From assembly GCA_964390465.1 (NCBI GenBank), contig CAYMIJ010000003.1, positions 124,001 to 188,000 on the forward strand: 64,000 nucleotides of DNA, written 5' to 3'. Position numbers and translations under genes: made by a program. Within the stretch, counting starts at the first letter, position 1; each line of letters starts with the position of its first letter. This DNA comes from JADZAI01 sp964390465 (GTDB lineage: Bacteria; Pseudomonadota; Alphaproteobacteria; Micropepsales; Micropepsaceae). Positions 16,312 to 25,070 of the stretch are shown piece after piece. The notes beneath the pieces were generated by a model, which was given only the letters and a program-made list of their open reading frames with translations, had not been told where the DNA came from and ran no database searches.

Positions 16312-17498
16312 ATGGTGCGGCGGCCCTGAAGGACATCCAGCGCGCGGCAGCGGATCGCTTCGCCGCGTCGGGTGTGCCGCATCGCCGCATCGAGGCGTGG
16401 CACTACTCTGACCTGCGCGCTGTTCTGCCTGATGTGCTGCATGCCCCCGCAATTTGGGAAGGCGCAGCACCTGACAGACAGGGCATCACCATCTTGAATG
16501 GGCGTTGCCACGCTAAAGCCGAAGCAGGCCCCGACGGTATTGAGATCATCAATCTGAATGATGCCGTCCCCATCTGGGTGGCACAGCACGCAAAAACCAT
16601 CGTCGCCACGCCCATGGCTGACCTGGCTCTGGCACACATGACCAGCGGGCTTGCCATTCGTGTGCCGAAGAATGTGAGCGCGACACTTGATCTTTCCTTC
16701 ATCAACCGTTCGGCGGCGGGTGAGGCGCGCCACATTCGCATTGATGTGATCGTGGAAGCTGGTGCGCATCTCACGCTCGTGGAACATCATAGCGGCGAAG
16801 GTGGTGGCGCGCTCACCAATCTGGCCATGGCCTTTTCACTGGACGCGCATGCGAGCGTTACCCACCTGAAAACAGCCGATGATCCGCTCACGGACATTCA
16901 CGTCGCCACCGTGACAACCCATCTTGAGGCAGGGTCGCATTACAATGCCGCCTGCATTGCGGCAGGCGGGCGTTTTCTGCGTCAGGAGACGCATTGCACT
17001 CTTGCGGCACCAGATGCGCGGTTCACGATCACTGGCCTGATGCTCAATGCCGGTCAGCAACATTCTGACATGACAGCGTTCGTCGACCATGTCGGGCGCA
17101 GCGGGGTGTCTGACCTTGTCTTCAAGTCTGTGCTGGACGGGCGCGCGCGCAGTGTTGCCAATGGGCGGGTCATCGTAGAGCCCGGTGCTCTGAAAACCGA
17201 CAGCCGCCAGCAGAGCAGGGCGCTTTTGCTTTCGAAAACCGCCGAAGCCAATTGCAAGCCTGAACTTGAGATCTATGCCGATGATGTTGCCTGCGCCCAC
17301 GGCACGGCGATTGGCGATCTGGATGACGATGCGTTGTTTTATCTGCGTTCACGCGGCATTCCCTCAGATGAGGCGCGCGCCCTTCTGACGGAAGCGTTTC
17401 TTGAAGAAGCACTGGCGCGTCTGCCTGAAATGCCCGCTTCTGAGGCGATGCATGCTTTCGTGCTGGCTCGGCTTCGCACGCTTGGGGCTGTCCCATGA
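16308..17498 (+). CDS. sufD: Fe-S assembly subunit SufD
   Basis: SufD pairs with SufB in the SufBC2D complex and is linked to iron acquisition by the scaffold. The 396-residue protein has the N-terminal helical part with RRIEAWHYSDLR, a beta-helix core, and the conserved C-terminal block: KTDSRQQSRALLLS, then CKPELEIYADDVACAHGT (heme/Fe-proximal Cys and His), then YLRSRGIPSDEARALL. It is less conserved than SufB, as usual. It overlaps sufC and sufS by 4 nt each. Confidence 0.95.
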   Translation: MNGAAALKDIQRAAADRFAASGVPHRRIEAWHYSDLRAVLPDVLHAPAIWEGAAPDRQGITILNGRCHAKAEAGPDGIEIINLNDAVPIWVAQHAKTIVATPMADLALAHMTSGLAIRVPKNVSATLDLSFINRSAAGEARHIRIDVIVEAGAHLTLVEHHSGEGGGALTNLAMAFSLDAHASVTHLKTADDPLTDIHVATVTTHLEAGSHYNAACIAAGGRFLRQETHCTLAAPDARFTITGLMLNAGQQHSDMTAFVDHVGRSGVSDLVFKSVLDGRARSVANGRVIVEPGALKTDSRQQSRALLLSKTAEANCKPELEIYADDVACAHGTAIGDLDDDALFYLRSRGIPSDEARALLTEAFLEEALARLPEMPASEAMHAFVLARLRTLGAVP

Positions 17499-18736
17499 AC
17501 GCGCTGATGAAGCCCCCGGCTTTTGATGTCGCGCGCATCCGTGCCGACTTCCCAATTCTGGCGCGTCAGGTTTACGGCAAGCCGCTCGTCTATCTCGACA
17601 ATGCCGCTTCGGCGCAGAAGCCACGCTCAGTCATCGACGCCATGACGCATTTCATGGAAACCGATTACGCCAACGTCCATCGCGGCGTTCACTTCCTGTC
17701 GGGCGTGGCAACCGACACCTATGAAGCCGTGCGCGATAAAGCCTGCGCCTTCATCAACGCGGCCTCTCGTGATGAAGTCATCCTCACGCATAGCGGCACT
17801 GAAGGCTTCAACCTCGTGGCGTCGTCCTTCCTGGCACCCCAAGTTTCGGCGGGTGATGAGATCATCCTCACCGAGATGGAACATCACGCCAATATCGTGC
17901 CGTGGCATTTCCTGCGTGAACGTCATGGCGCGGTGCTGAAATGGGCGCGCATCACGCAAGAGGGCGCGCTTGATCTCGATCACCTGAAAAGCCTCATCAC
18001 ACCGCGCACCAAACTCATCGCCGTGACGCACATGTCGAATGTGTTGGGCACGGTCACGCCGGTTGCCGAAATCGTACGCATTTCACATGCGGCGGGCGTG
18101 CCGGTGCTGGTGGATGGCTGTCAGGGTGCGGTTCATGCACGCATTGATGTGCAGGCGCTGGATTGCGACTTCTATGTTTTCTGCGCGCATAAACTTTATG
18201 GCCCAACTGGTATCGGCGCACTTTATGCGAAGGCGGCGCACCTGAAAGCCATGCGCCCCTATCAGGGTGGCGGCGATATGATCCGCGAGGTCGGCTTTGA
18301 CGCCATCACCTATGCCGACCCGCCGCACCGTTTTGAAGCAGGTACACCGCCCATCATCGCTGGCGTGGGCTGGGCTGCGGCGCTTGATTATCTCAGCGCG
18401 CTCGACCGTGAGGCCGCCCACGCCCACGAACAGGCCTTGCTTGAATATGCCACTCAGAAATTGGATCAGCTTGGCTTCGTGCGCATATATGGGCGCGCGG
18501 CGGGCAAAGGCGCGATCATTTCCTTCGAGGTTGAAGGCGTCCACGCGCACGACCTGGCGACGATCATCGACCGTCATGGCGTTGCGGTCAGGGCAGGGCA
18601 CCATTGCGCGCATCCTTTGATGCAGCGCCTCGGCGTGACCTCAACCGCGCGCGCGAGTTTTGCTTTTTACAACACATTTGCAGAGGCAGATGCACTGGTA
18701 AGTGCTGTTACTGCCGCCCGCGAGATGCTGACATGA
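17495..18736 (+). CDS. sufS: Cysteine desulfurase SufS (group II)
   Basis: The SufS/CsdA-type desulfurase, 413 residues. LDNAASAQKP lies near the N-terminus, the PLP lysine is in FCAHKLYGPTGIG, and the catalytic cysteine is C371 in the short-loop group II motif RAGHHCAHP. Group II enzymes need a sulfur shuttle (SufE or SufU). None is encoded in this operon, so the partner must lie elsewhere. It overlaps sufT by 4 nt. Confidence 0.96.
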   Translation: MNALMKPPAFDVARIRADFPILARQVYGKPLVYLDNAASAQKPRSVIDAMTHFMETDYANVHRGVHFLSGVATDTYEAVRDKACAFINAASRDEVILTHSGTEGFNLVASSFLAPQVSAGDEIILTEMEHHANIVPWHFLRERHGAVLKWARITQEGALDLDHLKSLITPRTKLIAVTHMSNVLGTVTPVAEIVRISHAAGVPVLVDGCQGAVHARIDVQALDCDFYVFCAHKLYGPTGIGALYAKAAHLKAMRPYQGGGDMIREVGFDAITYADPPHRFEAGTPPIIAGVGWAAALDYLSALDREAAHAHEQALLEYATQKLDQLGFVRIYGRAAGKGAIISFEVEGVHAHDLATIIDRHGVAVRAGHHCAHPLMQRLGVTSTARASFAFYNTFAEADALVSAVTAAREMLT

Positions 18737-19113
18737 ATGAGAGTGCTGCCGAAAAAGCGCCCGATTCAGAAGCCGCCACACCGGCGGTGATGGTGCCGCC
18801 TGATCTCGACGGTCTCACCGAACAGATCATCGCGCAGCTCAAGACCGTCTATGACCCGGAAATCCCGGTTGATATTTTTGAGCTGGGCCTCATCTACAAG
18901 ATCGATCTCGACGAGCCGACAATGGGTGTTGATATCGACATGACCCTCACGGCACCGGCCTGTCCGGTGGCTGGTGAAATGCCGGTATGGGTGAAGGAAG
19001 CGGTCGAGCGCGTGCCGGGCCTTGGTGCGGTGAAAGTCAACATGGTGTTTGATCCGCCCTGGGATCCCTCGCGCATGTCGGACGAAGCCAAACTCGAACT
19101 GAACATGTTCTGA
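18733..19113 (+). CDS. sufT: SUF-associated DUF59/MIP18 protein SufT
   Basis: A 126-residue MIP18/DUF59 protein that promotes Fe-S maturation or carriage. I chose the ATG at 18733, which overlaps the sufS stop, instead of an in-frame ATG 129 nt upstream that would lie inside sufS. An acidic, poorly ordered ~25-residue N-terminus precedes the domain: YDPEIPVDIFELGLIY, then LTAPACPVAGEMP with the conserved cysteine, then VFDPPWDPSRMS. It is the usual penultimate gene of alphaproteobacterial SUF operons. Confidence 0.93.
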   Translation: MNESAAEKAPDSEAATPAVMVPPDLDGLTEQIIAQLKTVYDPEIPVDIFELGLIYKIDLDEPTMGVDIDMTLTAPACPVAGEMPVWVKEAVERVPGLGAVKVNMVFDPPWDPSRMSDEAKLELNMF

Positions 19114-19115
19114 CG

Positions 19116-19508
19116 ATGAGCGACATTGAACAAACCCCGCCAAAGCGCGTCCGCCGTGAACGCCCCAAAGTCGTGACGCTCTCCGATGCGGCTGCGGCGC
19201 GGGTGCACGAGATCATGGCGCTTTCGGCAGGCCGCTATATCGGCCTGCGTGTCGGCGTGAAGAATGGCGGCTGCGCTGGCATGGAATATACCATGGACTA
19301 TGCAGAAGCCCGCGCGCCCCTTGATGAGGTGATCGAGGACAAAGGCGTCACCATTCTGGTGGAACCCAAGGCGGTGCTGTTCCTGCTGGGCACTGAGATG
19401 GACTATGTGACCGATAAGCTATCAGCCCGGTTCGTGTTCCATAACCCGAACCAGACCGATGCCTGCGGGTGTGGCGAGTCCGTCGCCATTACCCCCGCGC
19501 AGGCATGA
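19116..19508 (+). CDS. sufA: A-type Fe-S carrier SufA/IscA
   Basis: A HesB/IscA-family carrier of 130 residues that passes clusters from the SUF scaffold to apoproteins. The three ligand cysteines are in NGGCAGMEY and ACGCGES near the C-terminus. A basic N-terminal extension of ~20 residues (KRVRRERPK) precedes the domain. It starts 2 nt after sufT and ends the operon, 6 nt before the convergent ricin-lectin gene. Confidence 0.95.
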   Translation: MSDIEQTPPKRVRRERPKVVTLSDAAAARVHEIMALSAGRYIGLRVGVKNGGCAGMEYTMDYAEARAPLDEVIEDKGVTILVEPKAVLFLLGTEMDYVTDKLSARFVFHNPNQTDACGCGESVAITPAQA

Positions 19509-19513
19509 TGCGC

Positions 19514-19543
19514 ATCAGCGCTGCATCACGCTCCAGCGCTGAT
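19514..19543. terminator. Hairpin at the convergent sufA / lectin gene ends
   Basis: A 9-bp perfect stem (ATCAGCGCT with AGCGCTGAT) has a 12-nt loop. It lies 6 nt after the sufA stop, inside the last codons of the lectin gene. There is no T-run. The stem arises partly because the lectin tail repeats Gln-Arg codons, so termination is only possible, not shown. Confidence 0.35.
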
Positions 19544-20384
19544 TTGCATTGGCTGAGCACCCGAAGATGATCACTGGCGTGCCAGCCTGCGTGCTCGCGC
19601 GCGACACATCCATGCAACCGCCTGAGGCAGAGCGGATGGTGCCGTCATTCTGAAACATCCAGCGTTGTGCGTAGGAACCGACACAGCGCGATACAAAAAC
19701 GGACTGCCCAGCTGCTGAAGGGGCTGTCAGGCAGGTATTGCCAGTCTGTATTTCAGTTTCCCCATAGGGGCTGAAAGCGAATGTCTGGTTCTTCTTGCTG
19801 TGGCAGTTGAAAATGATGAGGTCACTGCCGCCACCGCGCACATCAAGGCACATGCCGGGCGCATGAGCGGGGCTTAGTATGGCCGATACCTGGCCGCCAT
19901 CTGTGCCACGACGGGAAGGCGGCGGTGGGGGCGGCGTCACGCTGGGGTACGAGTCGGATGCGATCCAAAGCTGGTTGCTATGGCCGTTGCAGCCATAAGC
20001 GATAAGGCGCGTGCCTGCTGATGTGCGGGCACCCTCGGCGTCAATGCACAGACCCGTGCCGTTCACGATCGCGCCAGAGGCATCCTGGTGCCAGCTTTGT
20101 TCGGTTCGGCGGGCGCAGCGCGTGGCAATAAGCTGTCCGCCCTCTCCAGCACTCAGGCTGATGCAGTTCTGCCCGACCCTCATCCGGCCCATCCTGTCAT
20201 AGGGCAGGTCCATATCCTGTGCAGCGCTGCCTGAGCACGCAGCGAGCACCCCATAGCCAGTGCTCCAGTCCATGCACATGTTCGGCGCGCTGGCGACAGC
20301 GACCTGCTCAGCACGTGCTGAGCCCATGGCAAAAAAAGCTCCGACAATGACTGCCGTGAAAGCAAAAGACCTGATGTGCTTCAT
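19515..20384 (-). CDS. Secreted protein with two ricin B-type lectin domains
   Basis: A 289-residue exported protein. The signal peptide ends in GSARA-E (~25). Two ricin-type beta-trefoil halves (~30-145 and ~165-289) are joined by a Pro-rich linker (VTPPPPPPSRR). QxW-type repeats are visible: NQLWIAS, AQRWMFQ and NQRWSVM, with paired cysteines such as CMDWS, CIDAEG, CLDVRG and CMDVSRA. No catalytic domain is attached. Carbohydrate binding in the periplasm or outside the cell is inferred from the fold family. Confidence 0.87.
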   Translation of the reverse strand: MKHIRSFAFTAVIVGAFFAMGSARAEQVAVASAPNMCMDWSTGYGVLAACSGSAAQDMDLPYDRMGRMRVGQNCISLSAGEGGQLIATRCARRTEQSWHQDASGAIVNGTGLCIDAEGARTSAGTRLIAYGCNGHSNQLWIASDSYPSVTPPPPPPSRRGTDGGQVSAILSPAHAPGMCLDVRGGGSDLIIFNCHSKKNQTFAFSPYGETEIQTGNTCLTAPSAAGQSVFVSRCVGSYAQRWMFQNDGTIRSASGGCMDVSRASTQAGTPVIIFGCSANANQRWSVMQR

Positions 20385-20487
20385 CCTGGCATCCTCCTCG
20401 ACAGTAATGTGTGACCTTCATGCCTTGGCACACGAACGAATACCATGATCATGGCGCACTCAGCCTGAACGCCACATGACCGGCGCT

Positions 20488-21234
20488 TCAGCCGGGCGGG
20501 TCATAGGGCTTCCAGCCATCCGCGCCATAGGCTTCAAGCGGCGTGAAGCGCGCCTTGTACGACATCTTGCGGCAGCCTTCGACCAGGTAGCCAAGATAAA
20601 CGTAAGGCAGGCCAGACTTCCGCGCCCGCTCGATGTGGTGCAGCACCATATAAGTGCCCAGGCTTCGGGCGGTAAGATCGGGGTCGTAGAAACTGTAGAC
20701 CATCGAAAGACCGTCGCTCATCACATCGGTGAGCGCGCACGCAACAAGCTGGCCTGGGTCGTTACGATGTTGCGGTGGCAGACGATACTCCACCAACTGG
20801 GTTGCAACAGTTGTGTCGCCCGCCATCGCGGCAAAGTCGATGGATGTCATCGTGGCCATGCCGCCATCGTGATGGCGGGTATCGAGATAGTCCTTGAGAA
20901 GCAGAAACTGTTCTTCAGTCACCTCGGTGCCCACCGCTGCTGCACTGAGATCGGTGTTGCCAGCGATCACCTTGCGCAGATTGCGTGATGGACTGAAAGC
21001 GCTCACCGGAATGCGTACCGAAATGCACGCCGAACATCCTTCACAGGCCGGGCGATAGGCGACGGTCTGACTGCGCCGGAACCCTGTCCGCGCAAGGCCT
21101 TCGTGGATTTCACGCGAATAGGGTCCAACCAGCCGGGCAAAGATTTTACGCTCCTGCCGGTCAGGCAGATACGGGCATGGCGCCGGGTGCGTCATGTAGA
21201 ACTGCGGGAAACGGGCACCCAGCTGCTCAGTCAA
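20488..21234 (-). CDS. bpt: Leucyl-tRNA-protein transferase (Bpt/ATE family)
   Basis: Bpt attaches Leu to N-terminal Asp or Glu of proteins and so marks them for ClpS/ClpAP degradation (N-degron pathway). The 248-residue protein has the ATE N-terminal domain with CPYLPDRQERKIF, GFRRSQTVAYRPACEGCSACISVRIPV-type cysteine cluster split over ~60-85, and the C-terminal catalytic domain with YSFYDPDL, SLGTYMVLHHI and YVYLGYLVEGC. It is full length. It is separated from motB by 70 nt on the same strand. Confidence 0.94.
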   Translation of the reverse strand: MTEQLGARFPQFYMTHPAPCPYLPDRQERKIFARLVGPYSREIHEGLARTGFRRSQTVAYRPACEGCSACISVRIPVSAFSPSRNLRKVIAGNTDLSAAAVGTEVTEEQFLLLKDYLDTRHHDGGMATMTSIDFAAMAGDTTVATQLVEYRLPPQHRNDPGQLVACALTDVMSDGLSMVYSFYDPDLTARSLGTYMVLHHIERARKSGLPYVYLGYLVEGCRKMSYKARFTPLEAYGADGWKPYDPPG

Positions 21235-21304
21235 TGCGCGTGACTCGTCATGAAATCAGACATCATGCGCTACAATGTCACCGGCAGCGTCAGGCGCAAG
21301 GCCC

Positions 21305-22201
21305 TCAGGGCTGGGTATCCAATGGAATGGGCGGCGCTTCGCGAAGCAGCACGATGCTGATGCGCCGGTTGGCCGAGGCATAAGGGTCCTCAGGCAGCAG
21401 AGGTTCTGAACCTGCCTTGCCGGAGACCTGATAGATACGGTCAACAGGCACGCCGTTTTCCATCAACAGCTTGCGGGCGGCGTTGGCCCGGTCTGCCGAA
21501 AGCTCCCAATTCGAATATCCGTTCGCGCCCTCAAATTGTCCGGCATCGGTATGGCCAGCAAGGGTGACACGGTTGGGCAGTTTCAGAACGATCTTGGCAA
21601 TTTCAACCAGCAGCCGCTGGATATGCTGACTTGGCACAGCTGAACCTGCCTCGAACATCGGGCGGCCTTCCTGATCGATGATCTGCATACGCAGGCCCTC
21701 GGGCGTCACATCGACCATGATGTTTTTGGAAAGCTCTGCAAGGTCGGGCATGTCCTGCATCGCCTGACGCAGAGACATGGAGGCCTCCTTGAAATCGGCC
21801 TCCTCGCGCGAAGTCTTCTCCTGCTCATCCTGTGACTCGCTTTCAGGGCGGACCTCTGTGCCGGGAGGTGCATCGGCAGGGGTCTCCGCCTTGTCATTAC
21901 TGCGGCCAGAGCGAACAACGACCGCGACGGCCGATCCGCTTTTGCCATTGCCGTTGCCGAATCCGTTGCCGTCCAGCACGCCGCCTGATCCGCTTGTGGA
22001 GCGGCTCACCGAAGCAGGGGCAAAATAATCGGCAATGCCGCGTTTCTGTTCCGGGCTGGTGGTATTGATCAGCCACATCAGCAGGAAGAAGGCCATCATG
22101 GCCGTCACGAAGTCGGCATAAGCGACCTTCCAGGCGCCGCCATGATGCCCACCATGCCCGCCTTTCTTGATTTTCTTGATGACGATTGCGTCGTCAGCCA
22201 T
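21305..22201 (-). CDS. motB: Flagellar motor protein MotB
   Basis: A 298-residue MotB. The short cytoplasmic tail is Gly/His-rich (KKGGHGGHHGGAWKVAYADF). The proton-carrying aspartate is D30, at the start of the single membrane helix (FVTAMMAFFLLMWLI). A long linker is followed by a C-terminal OmpA-like peptidoglycan-binding domain (~165-290; LAGHTDAGQFEG, NWELSADRANAARKLL). No motA or other flagellar gene is in the window, so it appears split from the main flagellar cluster. It is divergent from the flavin reductase gene. Confidence 0.93.
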   Translation of the reverse strand: MADDAIVIKKIKKGGHGGHHGGAWKVAYADFVTAMMAFFLLMWLINTTSPEQKRGIADYFAPASVSRSTSGSGGVLDGNGFGNGNGKSGSAVAVVVRSGRSNDKAETPADAPPGTEVRPESESQDEQEKTSREEADFKEASMSLRQAMQDMPDLAELSKNIMVDVTPEGLRMQIIDQEGRPMFEAGSAVPSQHIQRLLVEIAKIVLKLPNRVTLAGHTDAGQFEGANGYSNWELSADRANAARKLLMENGVPVDRIYQVSGKAGSEPLLPEDPYASANRRISIVLLREAPPIPLDTQP

Positions 22202-22308
22202 CAGAAATTGCGACCTGCCGTATGATTGATGATAAGGAAATCACTTGCCGCACCATCGTCGTGTCATGCTTAAGAAGCAGTAAAGATTCGTTAACAGGGA
22301 TAACCGGA

Positions 22309-22788
22309 ATGACGCTCGACGCACGGGAATTCAGGAATGCGTTGGGGTGCTTCACGACGGGGGTCTGTGTGATCACGGCGGCAACGCCCACCGGCCCGAT
22401 CGGGCTGACGATCAATTCCTTCGCCTCGGTCTCGCTCGACCCACCGTTGATTCTGTGGAGTCTGGACCGCAAGTCAGACCGCGCCGACGCGCTTCAGATC
22501 GTCGATTACTTCGCGGTGAATATCCTCACGGAAGCCATGCAGGAGACATCGCAGATTCTGGCGAAGAAGGGCGCTCATGCCGTTCCGTTGCACATGCTCG
22601 ATCCAGGCCCGCACGCGGTGCCGCTGCTGCATGGCGCGCTGGCTCAATTCATCTGTGCGGTTGAAACGCGCCATGACGCAGGGGACCACATCATTTTCAT
22701 CGGACGGGTCGAGCGTTTCCAGCATATGGACGAGGGGAACCCGCTTATCTACTACCGCGGCCAGTATCGGTCATTGGCGGAGGCGTAG
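22309..22788 (+). CDS. Flavin reductase-like FMN-binding protein
   Basis: A 159-residue flavin_Reduct domain protein, the small component that supplies reduced flavin to two-component monooxygenases. Landmarks are FTTGVCVITA, GLTINSFASVSLDPPLILWSL split near 35-60, YFAVNIL and the C-terminal YYRGQYRSL. I chose the ATG at 22309, since the family starts about 10 residues before FRNALGCFTTG; an open frame extends 123 nt upstream across the motB divergent promoter. No oxygenase partner is adjacent. Three nt separate it from the next gene. Confidence 0.87.
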   Translation: MTLDAREFRNALGCFTTGVCVITAATPTGPIGLTINSFASVSLDPPLILWSLDRKSDRADALQIVDYFAVNILTEAMQETSQILAKKGAHAVPLHMLDPGPHAVPLLHGALAQFICAVETRHDAGDHIIFIGRVERFQHMDEGNPLIYYRGQYRSLAEA

Positions 22789-22791
22789 GGC

Positions 22792-23658
22792 ATGACGCGG
22801 GTTGCGTTTCTGGGTTTGGGCGTCATGGGCTTTCCGATGGCGGGCCATCTTGCAAAGGCCGGCCACAAGGTCGCGGTCTATAATCGCACGCCCGCTAAGT
22901 CATTCGACTGGGTGGAAAAGTTCGGCGGCAACCGCGCTGAAACGCCAGCTGCCTGTGTCACGGGCGCTGACATTGTGTTCGCCTGTGTCGGGCGCGACGA
23001 TGACGTGCGCGCCATCGCGACCGGACCGGATGGTGCGTTTCATGCGATGGCGAAGGGCACCATTTTTGTCGATCACACGACCACATCAGCCGTTCTCGCC
23101 CGCGATCTGGATGCCGAAGCCCGTGCGCGCGGCCTGCGTTTCGTCGATGCGCCCGTCAGCGGCGGGCAGGCCGGTGCGGAAAATGGCAAGCTCACCATCA
23201 TGTGTGGCGGCGCGCTGGATGACTATGCGGTCATCGAACCTGTGATCGCATCCTATGCAAAGATGTCGCGGCTGCTTGGGCCTGCGGGCAGTGGCCAGCT
23301 CGCCAAGATGGTCAACCAGATCTGCATCGCTGGTCTGGTTCAGGCTCTGGCCGAAGGTCTGGCCTTTGCGCAGGCGGCAGGGCTGGATGGCGAAGCGGTG
23401 ATTGATGTCATCTCAAAGGGTGCCGCGCAGTCATGGCAGATGGAGAACCGACACAAAACCATGCTTGAGGGCAGGTTCGACTTCGGCTTTGCAGTGGAAT
23501 GGATGCGCAAGGATCTGGGCATCACGCTTGATGAAGCTCGGCGCAATGGCGCGCAGCTTCCGATCACGGCCCTGGTCGACCAGTTCTACGCCGATGTTGA
23601 AGCCATGGGCGGCAAGCGGCAGGACACATCAAGCCTTATCCGCAGGCTCACGCCGTAA
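22792..23658 (+). CDS. 3-hydroxyisobutyrate dehydrogenase-family NAD(P) enzyme
   Basis: A beta-hydroxyacid dehydrogenase of 288 residues. The Rossmann motif is FLGLGVMGFPMAGHLA (5-20), the substrate signature is VDAPVSGGQAGAENG (~118-132), and the catalytic lysine is in GSGQLAKMVNQ (~170). The family includes 3-hydroxyisobutyrate, tartronate semialdehyde and succinic semialdehyde reductases; I cannot choose the substrate. It is the middle gene of a flavin reductase/dehydrogenase/TetR operon and overlaps the regulator by 1 nt. Confidence 0.88.
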   Translation: MTRVAFLGLGVMGFPMAGHLAKAGHKVAVYNRTPAKSFDWVEKFGGNRAETPAACVTGADIVFACVGRDDDVRAIATGPDGAFHAMAKGTIFVDHTTTSAVLARDLDAEARARGLRFVDAPVSGGQAGAENGKLTIMCGGALDDYAVIEPVIASYAKMSRLLGPAGSGQLAKMVNQICIAGLVQALAEGLAFAQAAGLDGEAVIDVISKGAAQSWQMENRHKTMLEGRFDFGFAVEWMRKDLGITLDEARRNGAQLPITALVDQFYADVEAMGGKRQDTSSLIRRLTP

Positions 23659-24215
23659 TGGGATATGAAGACGGCAGAACGCGGCTTCTGGCCGCCGCGC
23701 GCAAGGCTGCGACCGAAACAATGTCCTCGCGCGTGTCTTTGCGCGACATTGCCAAGGCCGCCGACCTGTCACCAGCGGCGTGCTATCGATATTTCTCGTC
23801 GCGCGAAAAGCTGGCGGACGCTTTGGCGGGCGATGTCTGCACCGAGATCATCACCGCCTGTCGGCTGGCCGCACACGGTGAAACGGCAGCACATGATCGA
23901 CTGGCGGCAGCGGCGGGGGCTTATCTCGCCTATGCGGTGGCGCATCGCGGGGCTTTTGATCTCACTTTTGAGCGCGCCGAAGGCGGTTGGGCCGACGAGG
24001 AGCGCGCACTGGCAGGCATGAACCTCGCGCACATGTTCGGAGATCTGGCCGGGCGGCCAGACCTTGGTCCATCCCTCTGGGGTGCCATCCACGGTCTTGT
24101 GGATCTTCTGGTGAAGGGGCTGATCGACATCGGCCAGCGCGAGCTTGGCGCCAGCATCATTGTCTCGCGCGGCGAGATGTTGCTGCGCGGTCTGCTCTCT
24201 GGACTGAAGCTGTAA
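23658..24215 (+). CDS. TetR-family transcriptional regulator
   Basis: A 185-residue TetR-type repressor. The N-terminal helix-turn-helix is VSLRDIAKAADLSPAACYRYFSSREKL split over ~26-52, and the ligand-binding C-terminal half has a TetR_C-type WGAIHGLVDLLVKGL. Its start overlaps the dehydrogenase stop by 1 nt, so it probably controls this operon. It is the last normal-GC gene before the Rhs region. Confidence 0.87.
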   Translation: MGYEDGRTRLLAAARKAATETMSSRVSLRDIAKAADLSPAACYRYFSSREKLADALAGDVCTEIITACRLAAHGETAAHDRLAAAAGAYLAYAVAHRGAFDLTFERAEGGWADEERALAGMNLAHMFGDLAGRPDLGPSLWGAIHGLVDLLVKGLIDIGQRELGASIIVSRGEMLLRGLLSGLKL

Positions 24216-24241
24216 CGCCCCCAGAAATCATCATACAAGAA

Positions 24242-24459
24242 CTCAGACCAGATGCTGCGGCGCACTGTGTGGGGGGCCGGGCTCTGACGAGCCGCTGGTG
24301 TGGTATGAGGGCTCTGGCACCATTGACCGCCGCTACATGCCGGCGGTCGCTCTGGGCTCAATCGTCTCGATCGTCAACGATGCGGGCACGGTATTTGATA
24401 CCAATGCGCGCGGAATAGCTTGGGAGGAGGGGTATGCCAAAGCGACTGCACACCACTAA
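24242..24459 (+). pseudogene. Rhs core fragment A (frameshifted)
   Basis: Conceptual translation gives the end of an Rhs/YD-repeat core: LRRTVWG, one-base insertion, SDEPLVWYEGSGT, DRRYMPAVALGS, then a short tip ending at TAA 24457-24459. Compared with fragment B (24741-24857) it has one extra G, which puts the first part out of frame. A and B are about 90% identical over 118 nt. There is no start codon or upstream core, so this is a remnant. Confidence 0.75.
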
Positions 24460-24676
24460 TGCCGCAAGAGGCGCAACTAAATTTAGATTATTCACTGGTC
24501 ATCGCAGACTTCTATTGTTTCTGATGATGTGTGCGTTTGTTTCCTGTGACGAAAGGGGTGATTGTGCTGATATTGGGGGCGTAATGAAGGACGGGCAGTG
24601 CCATGTTGATTGTAAGTCTAGACACATTGACCCAAACCGAAACTACAAATGGATTAAATGCGACGACGTTAAGTGA
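24434..24676 (+). CDS. Small Cys-rich lipoprotein, possible orphan immunity protein
   Basis: An 80-residue protein with a strong ribosome-binding site (GGGAGGAGGGG) just before the ATG. A basic N-terminus and a hydrophobic stretch (LLLFLMMCAFVSC) end in a lipobox-like FVSC, followed by a short acidic domain with four more cysteines (DCADIGG, QCHVDCKS, IKCDD). It lies directly after Rhs fragment A and overlaps its last codons, the position of an immunity gene. The function is not recognised. It is lower in GC than the surrounding genes. Confidence 0.5.
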   Translation: MPKRLHTTNAARGATKFRLFTGHRRLLLFLMMCAFVSCDERGDCADIGGVMKDGQCHVDCKSRHIDPNRNYKWIKCDDVK

Positions 24677-24963
24677 AGGCCTTTCCGTCGCAATATCGAC
24701 GTGGCTATGATGGCGGGCACATTGCGGCGGAGGTCAACAGCTCAGGCCAGATGCTGCGGCGCACTGTGTGGGGGCCCGGCTCCGACGACCCGGTGGTGTG
24801 GTATGAGGGCTCTGGCACCACAGACCGGCGCTACATGCCGGCGGTCGACCTGGGCTCTATTATCAATGATGCACGTGGCTCAAGGCTCCGTGTTTGTGGA
24901 CCGGCAGCATTGAAGAGTATATTACCCCGTTCACATTACCTTCAGGAACCCAAAACCAAATAG
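24673..24963 (+). pseudogene. Rhs core fragment B
   Basis: This stretch is open from a GTG and encodes the Rhs core end: YDGGHIAAEVNSSG, MLRRTVWGPGSDDPVVW, YEGSGTTDRRYMPAVDLGS. The natural frame is lost shortly after LGSIINDA, where the sequence turns into a toxin tip in another frame. It overlaps the end of the small lipoprotein gene by 4 nt. It is a truncated cassette end, not a complete gene. Confidence 0.7.
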
Positions 24964-25070
24964 GTCGCGCGGCTGGAGCTTTCGGGAGGTCCGGCGGCGG
25001 GGTTCAGGTTCAAGTGATCGGCGGGCCGTCTCCAGTAATTTATGGCCCAACAATTCTGTTTAGGCCCTAG
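24870..25070 (+). pseudogene. Decayed Rhs toxin-tip remnant 1
   Basis: After fragment B, the frame ending at TAG 25068-25070 reads SIEEYITPFTLPSGTQNQIG, then RAAGAFGRSGGGVQVQVIGG and a short hydrophobic end. The preceding residues (GSVFVDRQH) are in a different frame, so at least one frameshift has occurred. The stop is immediately followed by the ATG of the 25071 gene, the spacing expected for a toxin and its immunity gene. I do not recognise the toxin family. Confidence 0.5.
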
